DNA of 15,733 nt from Desulfobacterales bacterium (GTDB lineage Bacteria > Desulfobacterota > DSM-4660 > Desulfatiglandales > Desulfatiglandaceae): assembly GCA_021107495.1 (NCBI GenBank), contig JAIOSR010000130.1, positions 1 through 15,733 on the forward strand, in the 5' to 3' direction. The position numbers and the translations under genes are program-made. The notes under the pieces are model-generated. The model was given only the letters and a program-made list of their open reading frames with translations, had not been told where the DNA came from and did not search any database. This document shows, one piece after another, positions 1 to 6,446 of the stretch; the first letter of the stretch is position 1, and each line of letters starts with the position of its first letter.

Positions 1-71
1 TGCGCGGTTCGTTCCGCACTTATGGATAATTCGAAATTCCAATGTATCAATATTGACAACCTCGCTCAAGG

Positions 72-1127
72 TCACAAAATCATCATGGCATCCCCGTAAC
101 TGTAAAACATGTATCCTTCTTCAATGGCATGCCTATAAGCATCTTTTATTAAGTCCAGACCCGCAAATGCGGAAACCAGAAAAAGTAGAGAACTCTTCGG
201 CAGATGAAAGTTGGTGATCAGCACATCCACGGCCTTAAAAGAATACCCTGGTACCACGAGAAGATCCGTTTTCCCTTGCCCGGGCCGGATGAAACCGTCC
301 GGGTCCGAGGCAGTCTCAAGTGCCCTGACCACGGTAGTCCCCACAGCAACGACACGGCCTCCCTCTTTTTTTGTCCGTTCAATAGCCTCCGCCGTCTCCG
401 GTTTAATCCGGTAGGATTCTTCGCCTAATTGATGTTCCCGAATATCCCTTACCCGAACCGGGCCAAAAGTCCCGTATCCCACGTGCAGGGTCAGACTAGT
501 CATAGCAACGCCGGCCTGCTGGAGTCTTTCAATCAAATCCCGGGTAAAGTGAAGCCCGGCAGTTGGTGCGGCAATAGCACCCTTTTTTTCGGAATAGACC
601 GTCTGGTAACGTTCCCTGTCGAGCTGCGAGTGCGGACTCTCCTTGCCTCGCTTTATATAAGGCGGCAGAGGCATATGCCCTTTTTCTTCAAGCAAGGCAT
701 CAATGGACATATCCCCTGTAAATGTAATTCGAACCAGACCGTTTTCCAGTAATTCCCGAACCTGCCCCAGGATGCCCTGTTCAAAAAACAAGCGGCTCCC
801 GTTTTTGGGCCGCTTTGAAGATTTGACCAGGCATGCACGTGTTTTTGGGTTTTCCCCGTCCGAATCCGGGTGCTCCAACACCAGTATCTCAACCCGGCCC
901 CCGCTTTCCTTGCGTCCAAAAAGCCTTGCAGGCACAACCCGGGTATCATTTACAACCAGGAGGTCACCGGGCCGGAGCAACATGGGAAGATCAAAAAAAT
1001 GACGACCTTCAAAGGATTTTTTTAAGGGATCCACCACGAGCAAACGGGAACGGTCCCGTGTTTTCTTAGGGACCTGGGCTATCAGGCCTGAAGGCAACTC
1101 ATAATTGTAATCCTCTGTATTAAACAT
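72..1127 (-). CDS. queA: S-adenosylmethionine:tRNA ribosyltransferase-isomerase (QueA)
   Basis: QueA transfers and isomerises the ribosyl group of S-adenosylmethionine onto preQ1 in the wobble position of GUN tRNAs, giving epoxyqueuosine; it acts in the cytoplasm. The 351-residue product has the usual family length and opens with the family-like N-terminus (DYNYELPSGLIAQVP). It carries the hallmark stretches APTAGLHFT, TLHVGYGTFGPVR, VGTTVVRALE and ITNFHLPKSSLLFLVSAF, and ends with the typical YGDAMMIL. The ATG start is supported by alignment of the N-terminus, although no good Shine-Dalgarno sequence precedes it. It lies 55 nt downstream of a small DUF2065-type gene on the same strand. The 71 nt beyond its stop hold only a short GC hairpin cut by the window edge. 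Tgt or SecDF-YajC genes often follow queA in related bacteria, but none is visible here. Confidence 0.97.
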   Translation of the reverse strand: MFNTEDYNYELPSGLIAQVPKKTRDRSRLLVVDPLKKSFEGRHFFDLPMLLRPGDLLVVNDTRVVPARLFGRKESGGRVEILVLEHPDSDGENPKTRACLVKSSKRPKNGSRLFFEQGILGQVRELLENGLVRITFTGDMSIDALLEEKGHMPLPPYIKRGKESPHSQLDRERYQTVYSEKKGAIAAPTAGLHFTRDLIERLQQAGVAMTSLTLHVGYGTFGPVRVRDIREHQLGEESYRIKPETAEAIERTKKEGGRVVAVGTTVVRALETASDPDGFIRPGQGKTDLLVVPGYSFKAVDVLITNFHLPKSSLLFLVSAFAGLDLIKDAYRHAIEEGYMFYSYGDAMMIL

Positions 1128-1147
1128 TCGAACATTTTGAAAAAATT

Positions 1148-1176
1148 AAGCTAAACAAAATCCACTTTAAAGTCAA
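1148..1176 (-). promoter_or_regulatory. Candidate sigma70-type promoter for queA
   Basis: On the minus strand TTGACT (1176-1171) and TAGCTT (1153-1148) are separated by 17 nt, just after the DUF2065 gene stop and about 20 nt before the queA ATG. The -35 box matches 5 of 6 consensus bases and the -10 box 3 of 6. The match is by eye only. Confidence 0.35.
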
Positions 1177-1182
1177 ATGATT

Positions 1183-1368
1183 TTATCCCCTGAAAAAGTA
1201 AGCCATTAAAAGACCCAAAGCCATTGCCAAAAAACCCATGACCCTGAGATATGAATCCGGGATTTCCCGGACCATTGACATCCATTCTTTCATCTTGCCG
1301 GGAAAGGCAAAATAGGGAAGACCTTCCACTACGAGTACCAGCCCCAACAGACATAAAAGCAATTTCAT
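1183..1368 (-). CDS. Small DUF2065 (YjeT-like) membrane protein
   Basis: This 61-residue protein has two hydrophobic segments, at about residues 2-18 and 43-58, separated by a short amphipathic linker. The pattern LLxLLGLVLVVEGLPYFAFP, then MKEWM, IPDSYLRVMG and LMAYFF matches my recollection of the DUF2065/YjeT inner-membrane family, whose function is unknown. Length and two-helix layout fit that family. A GAGG stretch about 11 nt upstream of the ATG may serve as ribosome binding site; the AAGG touching the ATG is too close. It sits directly upstream of queA on the same strand and may be co-transcribed with it. An overlapping reading frame at 1151-1354 is judged a shadow because it lacks family resemblance. 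Confidence 0.8.
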   Translation of the reverse strand: MKLLLCLLGLVLVVEGLPYFAFPGKMKEWMSMVREIPDSYLRVMGFLAMALGLLMAYFFRG

Positions 1369-1705
1369 CCTTAATTAATCCTCAAAAAACAGGATCTGTT
1401 CGTAATAACTCAAATAAGTAGCAACTTTACCGACCGGCAGCAAAAAAAATGACCATTTTTTGCCTGACTGACTTCGACAGTAAGACTCTCTATCAAGAAT
1501 ATGACAACGTCCAACTCGCTCGACCGCAAGACGGCCGTGATATGACTCCCCATGAACGAATATTGTATACCATAAACCCAGCCGTTCGCTGTGTCAACAA
1601 ATGAGGCTATCTTACAACAGACTTCTACCTGTCTCAGCTTTATCTTCACATAATTCTTGATCTATTAACAAAGATCAGTTAGCTTTAATGGTTTACAAAT
1701 AAATT
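1369..1705. other. Divergent intergenic region without a recognisable gene
   Basis: This stretch separates the minus-strand DUF2065/queA genes from the plus-strand alr operon, so it should hold both outward promoters. A 79-codon open frame on the minus strand (1649-1410) has no recognisable family and an unconvincing composition, so I do not call it. Visible structure is an inverted repeat TGATCT (1658-1663) / AGATCA (1672-1677) with an 8-nt spacer, which overlaps the candidate alr promoter, and a short AGAC/GTCT pair near 1620-1636. I see no tRNA or riboswitch. Confidence 0.6.
1657..1685 (+). promoter_or_regulatory. Candidate promoter with operator-like inverted repeat for alr operon
   Basis: TTGATC (1657-1662) and TAGCTT (1680-1685) are spaced by 17 nt and would give a leader of about 45 nt before the alr ATG at 1736. 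The inverted repeat TGATCT/AGATCA (1658-1677) lies between and over these boxes, where a repressor could compete with RNA polymerase. This is a by-eye prediction. Confidence 0.3.
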
Positions 1706-1735
1706 TTGAATAGAGATTTAAACCCTAGAAAATCA

Positions 1736-2854
1736 ATGATCGACACACCCAATAATCTGACAGTAGATTTGGCCGCCCTGGTTCATAATCTTGACCAGGT
1801 CCGGGCGCTGGTAGGTCAGGGCATTAAAATCATGGGTGTTGTCAAGTCTGATGCCTATGGACACGGAATGCTGTCAATATCCCGAACCCTTGAAAGTAAC
1901 GGCATCGACTGTCTCGGGGTCGCATTTCTCCATGAAGCCCTTGAGTTGAGGAATGAAGGGATCAGGTTGCCCATTGAGATCCTGTGCGGCATTCAGACAA
2001 AAGAGGAAGCCAGAGAGGTTGTGGATAAGGATCTGACCCCGGTCCTGTTTGACATGGAGGTCGCTGAGACTTTGGCACGTGAAAGCGGAAAAAAGGGAAA
2101 GAGAACGCGCATACACGTCAAAGTGGACACGGGCATGGGACGACTCGGAATCCCTCAGGGAGAGATAATTCCTTTTATCCGTAAGATCGCCGCCCTTAAA
2201 GACCTGGATCTCGAGGCACTTACATCACATCTTTCATCCGCAGATGAATGTGTCGGCGATTTCACTGAAAGCCAGGTAGAAAACTTTAAAAATGCCGTTA
2301 AAAAGGCCCGGGCCTTAGGGCTGGGTCTGTCCTCAAACAACCTGGCCAACAGTGCCGGCATTATGGGCCACCAGCAAGCATACTTTGATATGGTACGGCC
2401 GGGTATTATGCTATACGGTGGTCTACCTTCCCCGGAGTTTAAAAGCCCGGTTGCCTTGAGAACCGCCATGAATTTCAAAGGCCGGGTCTTTCAGATCAGA
2501 GAGATCCCGGACCGGACACCGGTCAGCTATGGAAGGACATATTACACGGAAGGCCCGCGGCGAATGGCGGTCCTTTCAGCAGGCTATGGAGACGGCCTGC
2601 CCCGAAGCATGTCAAACAGGGGAAAGGTCCTTATCAAGGGGAAAAAGGCACCGATAGTGGGCAGGATATGTATGAATCTTACCATCTGCGATATCACGGG
2701 TATCAAGGACATAAGGCCCGGAGATGAGGCGGTTTTTTTGGGCTCACAGGGTGATGAAATCATTACAGCAGACGATCTGGCCCGATGGGCGGGCACCATT
2801 TCATACGAAATATTATGTTCCATCGGCCGGGGTCACAGAAAGGAATATATATAG
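1736..2854 (+). CDS. alr: Alanine racemase
   Basis: Alr is the PLP-dependent enzyme that interconverts L- and D-alanine, supplying D-Ala for peptidoglycan. The PLP lysine lies in VVKSDAYGHG (K37 from the ATG). The Arg of KVDTGMGRLG (R136) and the second catalytic base, Tyr of SAGYGDGLPR (Y284), are present. The motif normally read as CMD appears as CMN (GRICMN), placing Asn where the usual active-site Asp sits. An in-frame TTG at 1706 would add ten residues with no family resemblance, so I prefer the ATG at 1736 (372 residues), although neither start has a strong ribosome binding site. The stop TAG shares one base with the argS GTG start. It is the first gene of an operon with argS, a SPOR protein and an acetyltransferase. 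Confidence 0.95.
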   Translation: MIDTPNNLTVDLAALVHNLDQVRALVGQGIKIMGVVKSDAYGHGMLSISRTLESNGIDCLGVAFLHEALELRNEGIRLPIEILCGIQTKEEAREVVDKDLTPVLFDMEVAETLARESGKKGKRTRIHVKVDTGMGRLGIPQGEIIPFIRKIAALKDLDLEALTSHLSSADECVGDFTESQVENFKNAVKKARALGLGLSSNNLANSAGIMGHQQAYFDMVRPGIMLYGGLPSPEFKSPVALRTAMNFKGRVFQIREIPDRTPVSYGRTYYTEGPRRMAVLSAGYGDGLPRSMSNRGKVLIKGKKAPIVGRICMNLTICDITGIKDIRPGDEAVFLGSQGDEIITADDLARWAGTISYEILCSIGRGHRKEYI

Positions 2855-4530
2855 TGAAAAAAAAATTGGACGCCGTGCTGAAATCAACCATTGATGACTG
2901 CTTTGAAAGGGGACTTCTGTCAAAAACCCCCCTTCCGGACTATGTCATTGAAATTCCAAACAACCCGGACCATGGTCATTTCGCCACCAATTTACCGTTG
3001 ACCCTTGCTTCGAGTCAGAAACGTGCACCCAGGGAGATCGCCTCTGTCCTGGTTGAGAATCTCAAAGATGAGGGAGACCTCCTTGAAAAAACGGAAATAG
3101 CCGGCCCGGGCTTTATCAACTTCAGGATCAGCCCAAAAGAATGGCATGGTGTGTTATGCAATATTTTGAGTCTCAGGGCCAATTATGGTCGTACTACTTA
3201 TGGAAACAACGAAAAGGTCTTAGTAGAATTTGTCAGCGCCAACCCCACGGGTCCCCTTCATATCGGACATGGCCGGGGAGCAGCGTTGGGGGACACCCTT
3301 TGCAGGATTCTTTCCTTTTGCGGTTACGAAGTCACCCGGGAATTTTATATAAATGATGCGGGCCAGCAGATCAGGATGTTAGGTGAGTCCGTTTTCTGCC
3401 GCTTCAAGCAGATGTATGACCCGGCCTATCCCTTCCCGGACAACGGGTATCATGGGGACTATATCCTGGACTTAGCCAGGATCATATCGGAAGAGGTAGA
3501 TCTCAAAAACCTGTCCGAAGAGGCGGCCATTAACATCTGCACGCAAAAGGGCAAGAAAATGATGTTAGACGAAATCAAGCAGGACTTGTCCCGGTTCGGG
3601 GTGGCCTTTGATGTATGGTACAGTGAAAGCGCCCTTTATGACTCCGGTCTTCTAAAAAGTGCCTTGGACACGATAAAAGGAAAAGGACAAACCTATGACC
3701 TGGAAGGGGCACAGTGGATCAAGACTTCTGGTTTCGGGGATGACAAGGACCGGGTCATACGGAAAAAAGATGGACAGTTCACCTATTTTGCCTCCGATAT
3801 CTCCTACCATCTGGAAAAACAGAGGAGAGGTTTTGAAAAGGCAATTAACATCTGGGGGGCTGATCACCACGGCTATGTGCCACGAATGAAGGCCGCACTT
3901 TTGGCCCACGGATTTCCCGAAGACTGGCTCTCCGTCATGCTTATTCAGTTGGTGAAGCTATGGAAGGGTGGCCGGGAGATCAAGATGTCAAAGAGGGCTG
4001 GAGACTTCGTGACACTCAAGGAACTGGTAGATGAAGTTGGGGTGGATGCGGTTCGGTTTGTCTTTCTCACAAAAAGCCATGACTCAACCCTTGATTTTGA
4101 TATAGATCTTGTAAAAAAACAGGACAGTGACAACCCTGTGTATTATGTCCAGTACGGGCACGCCAGGATATGCAGCATTTTCAGGAAGGCGGCTTCAGAA
4201 GGGATTTCCCTGCCGGACATGCCGGACGGGCTCTTGGAACGCCTGACATTGAATGAAGAAATGGCGCTCATCAGGCGCATGGCCGAGTTTCCATCCCTCT
4301 TAGATGAAATCTCCAGGACATTGGAACCGCACCGTTTGACCTATTATCTCACAGACCTAGCTGCCTCGTTTCACAGGTATTTCAATTTAGGGACAAAAAC
4401 ACCTGAATACCGTATCGTTACCAATGACAGGGAAACGAGCCAGGCAAGATTATTTTTGGCTGATGCCGTCAGGTCTGTTATTGGAAACGGGCTCGGTCTT
4501 TTAGGAATAAGCGCCCCGGAGAAAATGTGA
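2854..4530 (+). CDS. argS: Arginyl-tRNA synthetase
   Basis: ArgRS is the class I synthetase that charges tRNA-Arg. The signature HIGH is intact in TGPLHIGHGRGA (residues 136-139) and the second signature reads KMSKR (377-381), followed by AGDFVTLKELVDEVGVDAVRF as in bacterial ArgRS. The DNPVYYVQYGHARICSI stretch introduces the C-terminal DALR-type anticodon-binding domain, which ends with the typical GNGLGLLGISAPEKM. The open frame begins upstream at 2785 inside alr, but the GTG at 2854 is the likely start: it follows AAAGGA by about 9 nt, overlaps the alr stop by one base and gives a normal 558-residue enzyme beginning KKKLDAVLKS. Expression is probably coupled to alr by translational overlap. 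Confidence 0.97.
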   Translation: MKKKLDAVLKSTIDDCFERGLLSKTPLPDYVIEIPNNPDHGHFATNLPLTLASSQKRAPREIASVLVENLKDEGDLLEKTEIAGPGFINFRISPKEWHGVLCNILSLRANYGRTTYGNNEKVLVEFVSANPTGPLHIGHGRGAALGDTLCRILSFCGYEVTREFYINDAGQQIRMLGESVFCRFKQMYDPAYPFPDNGYHGDYILDLARIISEEVDLKNLSEEAAINICTQKGKKMMLDEIKQDLSRFGVAFDVWYSESALYDSGLLKSALDTIKGKGQTYDLEGAQWIKTSGFGDDKDRVIRKKDGQFTYFASDISYHLEKQRRGFEKAINIWGADHHGYVPRMKAALLAHGFPEDWLSVMLIQLVKLWKGGREIKMSKRAGDFVTLKELVDEVGVDAVRFVFLTKSHDSTLDFDIDLVKKQDSDNPVYYVQYGHARICSIFRKAASEGISLPDMPDGLLERLTLNEEMALIRRMAEFPSLLDEISRTLEPHRLTYYLTDLAASFHRYFNLGTKTPEYRIVTNDRETSQARLFLADAVRSVIGNGLGLLGISAPEKM

Positions 4531-4546
4531 GCCAATCGGAGGACGT

Positions 4547-5260
4547 ATGTCATCTAAGCAAACCAAAGCCCGGGAAACAGGCAAAAGATATAACCTGGAG
4601 TTTTCCGTCACATCCGCCTTTTTCTGGTCTTTGGGTCTCTTTTTCCTCCTGGGCTGGATTTTTGTTCTGGGCATACTTGTGGGCAGGGGATTTTTACCCG
4701 GCGAAGTCAAAACCCTGACCGAAATGAAGATACAAATAGCCAAACTCCAGGACATGGTCAGTAAAAGAAATTCATCAGATCTGGACAAAATCAGGAAATT
4801 GAGTAAAGATCCGAAGTTCAGATTTTACGATGAACTCTCCGCCAAAAAAGAAGATGTTGCAAAAAAAGGCCTGCAAGTCCAAAAAAAGAACTATGACCAG
4901 TCTGACCTGGATAAGCGGATCAAGGCACTGGAAAAACTGGTAGCGAACAGAAGTCAACCAGGCATTCAAAAAACGGAGATTAAGACAAAAACTGATAAAA
5001 AGGTTGACCAATCCGAAAGGCGCGGCATGTTCACTGTGCAATTGGCCTCCCTTGGAAGTGAAATTGAGGCTGTCAAGATTGTCAACCGGTTAAAAAACAA
5101 GGGATATCCTGCCTATTTTTATGAGGCAAGCATAAACGGAAAAAGCTATTACCGCGTTAGGTGCGGCACCTTCCATACCGAAAGTGAGGCTAAGAATTTT
5201 AAAAATATCTTAGCCCGTAAAGAGGGGATGACAGGGTTTATATCTAAGGCAGGGGAGTAA
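4547..5260 (+). CDS. Membrane-anchored SPOR-domain protein
   Basis: The 237-residue protein has a short basic cytoplasmic tail, one hydrophobic segment at about residues 21-48 (type II orientation), a charged, Lys-rich linker with a likely coiled coil around 55-135, and a C-terminal SPOR domain at about 161-235 (FTVQLASLGSEIEAVKIVNRL ending RVRCGTFHTESEAKNFK). SPOR domains bind denuded glycan strands at the division septum, and FtsN-like proteins share this layout; the linker motif FRFYDEL resembles the FY.TL stretch common before SPOR domains. A strong GGAGG lies just upstream of the ATG, 16 nt after the argS stop. It may act in cell division or envelope maintenance, in line with alr upstream. 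It is not assigned as FtsN because there is no specific evidence for that role. Confidence 0.9.
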   Translation: MSSKQTKARETGKRYNLEFSVTSAFFWSLGLFFLLGWIFVLGILVGRGFLPGEVKTLTEMKIQIAKLQDMVSKRNSSDLDKIRKLSKDPKFRFYDELSAKKEDVAKKGLQVQKKNYDQSDLDKRIKALEKLVANRSQPGIQKTEIKTKTDKKVDQSERRGMFTVQLASLGSEIEAVKIVNRLKNKGYPAYFYEASINGKSYYRVRCGTFHTESEAKNFKNILARKEGMTGFISKAGE

Positions 5261-5272
5261 AAAAGATATCAA

Positions 5273-5734
5273 ATGCATATCAGAAAGGCTATCATAGCGG
5301 ATATTAAGGAGATCCACAGGCTACTGAACCACTATGCGGATCAGGGTCTTTTGCTTCCAAGGTCTTTGAGCGAACTTTATGACCATTTACGAGACTATGT
5401 AGTATTGGTATCAGACGATCACAGGCATTTGATGCACGGTGTCTGTGGACTGCGCATATGCTGGGAGGACCTGGCTGAGATCAAGTCTTTGGCAATTTCC
5501 GAAGATCAGCAGGGAAAAGGTTCGGGAATCCGGCTTGTTGAGACATGTCTTGAGGAGTCCCGGTCTTTAGGCCTTAAAAAGGTGTTTACCCTCACCTATG
5601 TGCCCGATTTTTTTATAAAGCTTGGGTTTAATGTGGTTGAAAAAGCGGTCCTTCCCACAAAAATATGGGCGGATTGTCTGAACTGCCCCAAGTTTCCGGA
5701 CTGCGATGAAACAGCATTGATGATTAATTTGTAA
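5273..5734 (+). CDS. argA: GNAT acetyltransferase, short ArgA-like N-acetylglutamate synthase
   Basis: This 153-residue protein is a single GNAT domain. The acetyl-CoA binding motif Q-x-x-G-x-G is seen at residues 80-85 (QGKGSG), after the typical beta-4 stretch EIKSLAIS. The LPRSLSELYDHLRDYVV stretch, TLTYVPDFFIKLGF and the Cys-containing tail (KIWADCLNCPKFPDCDE; C135, C138, C144) match, from memory, the short ArgA-type family that makes N-acetylglutamate, the first step of arginine biosynthesis, without the amino-acid kinase domain of classical ArgA. It starts 12 nt after the SPOR gene and is the last gene of the alr operon. Pairing with argS is a plausible arginine link. The substrate is inferred from family resemblance; another small-molecule acetyltransferase is possible. 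Confidence 0.8.
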   Translation: MHIRKAIIADIKEIHRLLNHYADQGLLLPRSLSELYDHLRDYVVLVSDDHRHLMHGVCGLRICWEDLAEIKSLAISEDQQGKGSGIRLVETCLEESRSLGLKKVFTLTYVPDFFIKLGFNVVEKAVLPTKIWADCLNCPKFPDCDETALMINL

Positions 5735-5827
5735 AAATCCTGGCTCAGGGTACCAGGCCTTGGTTATCCCCAGAGGGGATTTGCTTTGTTTGAGTTTTAT
5801 TGACTTATTGAAATTTCAAATATCAAA
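5731..5827. repeat. Composite intergenic element, left copy (flanks tatBC)
   Basis: This segment is repeated at 7248-7344 with a constant offset of 1517 nt and no gaps. The core from 5756 to 5812 (57 nt) differs at only three positions. The first bases overlap the stop codon of the ArgA-like gene. It contains a 5-bp hairpin (CCTGG 5739-5743, CCAGG 5753-5757), an AGA-capped hairpin (5766-5780) and the start of an AT-rich palindrome arm. In the first hairpin the arms differ from the right copy but remain paired. Confidence 0.85.
5766..5791 (+). terminator. Intrinsic terminator candidate after the alr operon
   Basis: The arms ATCCCC and GGGGAT flank an AGA loop and are followed by the T-rich run TTGCTTTGTTT. 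It lies about 30 nt after the last stop codon of the operon. The same structure recurs after tatC. Confidence 0.55.
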
Positions 5828-5960
5828 TCCCAAATATCAAACAAATTTCAATGACCAAAATTCTGAAATCCAAACAATGGATTGTCCTGGAAGGTTTTGG
5901 TCATTGAATATTGGAATTTGAGATTTGTTTGTTATTTGGTGCTTGGAAATTGTATTTTTA
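5807..5960. repeat. AT-rich imperfect palindrome
   Basis: The left arm (about 5807-5860) is rich in CAAAT/ATCAAA steps and the right arm (about 5895-5960) in ATTTG/TTTGG steps. A perfect 14-nt core, TTCAATGACCAAAA at 5847-5860 and its complement TTTTGGTCATTGAA at 5895-5908, is separated by a 34-nt centre; outside it the arms pair only partly. It has no coding capacity that I can see. It looks like a dispersed palindromic repeat or miniature element. Similar TTTTGGTCATTG-containing palindromes occur between genes in some deltaproteobacterial genomes, from memory only. Confidence 0.7.
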
Positions 5961-5973
5961 GACACAAAAATTC

Positions 5974-6060
5974 AAGGCAAAGCCTTATAACTCTGACCTG
6001 GCCCATAGGACCAGGTTTTTAATGGAAAATAAAATCGCAGAGCGATTTTATTAGAGGAGG
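5974..6060 (+). promoter_or_regulatory. Three-hairpin leader directly upstream of tatB
   Basis: Three short hairpins follow one another: AAGGC-AAA-GCCTT (5974-5986); a hairpin with arms ACCTGG (5996-6001) and CCAGGT (6011-6016) followed by TTTT; and a perfect 11-bp hairpin with arms 6028-6038 and 6042-6052 capped by AGA. The last ends immediately before the ribosome binding site AGAGGAGG (6053-6060). The middle one resembles a weak attenuator; the last could influence access of the ribosome. No convincing promoter was found between the palindrome and tatB. Confidence 0.5.
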
Positions 6061-6065
6061 ACAAA

Positions 6066-6446
6066 ATGTTTGGCATAGGCATGCCGGAATTGATTATTAT
6101 TATGGTTATCGCCTTGGTCGTCATTGGCCCGAGCAAACTGCCCGATCTGGCCAAGGCCCTCGGCAAGGGCATGAATGAATTCAAAAAGGCCACCCAGGAT
6201 ATCAAGGAGAGCCTAAACGTGGAAGAAGAATTAAAGGAGGCGAAAGAGGACCTGGTAGACTCCGTAAGCGGCCTTGATAATCCTCTTGAGTTGGAACCAC
6301 CCGAATCCACGAAAGATGAAATGCCTAAATACGATGACTTCGACGAAATGTTAGATGACTATGAAAAGACAAAAGAGGAACCCCAGGAGGATCAAAAAAA
6401 CCTAAGCACCGCAGACCCGGCCAAGGAGAAAAACGGGGATGGATAG
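6066..6446 (+). CDS. tatB: Twin-arginine translocase subunit, TatA/TatB family (TatB-like)
   Basis: This 126-residue protein has the family layout: an N-terminal membrane helix (residues 4-20), the hinge GPSKLP (21-26), an amphipathic helix (DLAKALGKGMNEFKKATQDIKESL) and an acidic, disordered tail. Glu8 in MFGIGMPEL and the hinge reading VIGPSKLPDLAKALG are TatB-like; TatA usually has Gln at 8 in enterobacteria, though in deltaproteobacteria the distinction is blurred and the protein might serve as both. With TatC it forms the receptor that binds twin-arginine signal peptides and exports folded proteins. The tail is rich in Asp/Glu (about 60 residues). A strong AGAGGAGG lies 5 nt before the ATG. 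It overlaps tatC by 8 nt. No separate second TatA gene is in the window. Confidence 0.93.
   Translation: MFGIGMPELIIIMVIALVVIGPSKLPDLAKALGKGMNEFKKATQDIKESLNVEEELKEAKEDLVDSVSGLDNPLELEPPESTKDEMPKYDDFDEMLDDYEKTKEEPQEDQKNLSTADPAKEKNGDG

Noticed and set aside
1..71. GC hairpin (GCGG/CCGC) as queA terminator
   Set aside because: It is cut by the window edge and no T-run can be seen, so its role cannot be judged.
1410..1649. 79-codon open frame on the minus strand in the alr/queA intergenic region
   Set aside because: No recognisable family, no clear ribosome binding site and a composition unlike the neighbouring genes; the region is better explained as a divergent regulatory gap.
2785..2853. Longer argS start inside alr
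   Set aside because: The extra 23 residues overlap alr in another frame and do not resemble ArgRS; the GTG at 2854 has a ribosome binding site and gives normal length.
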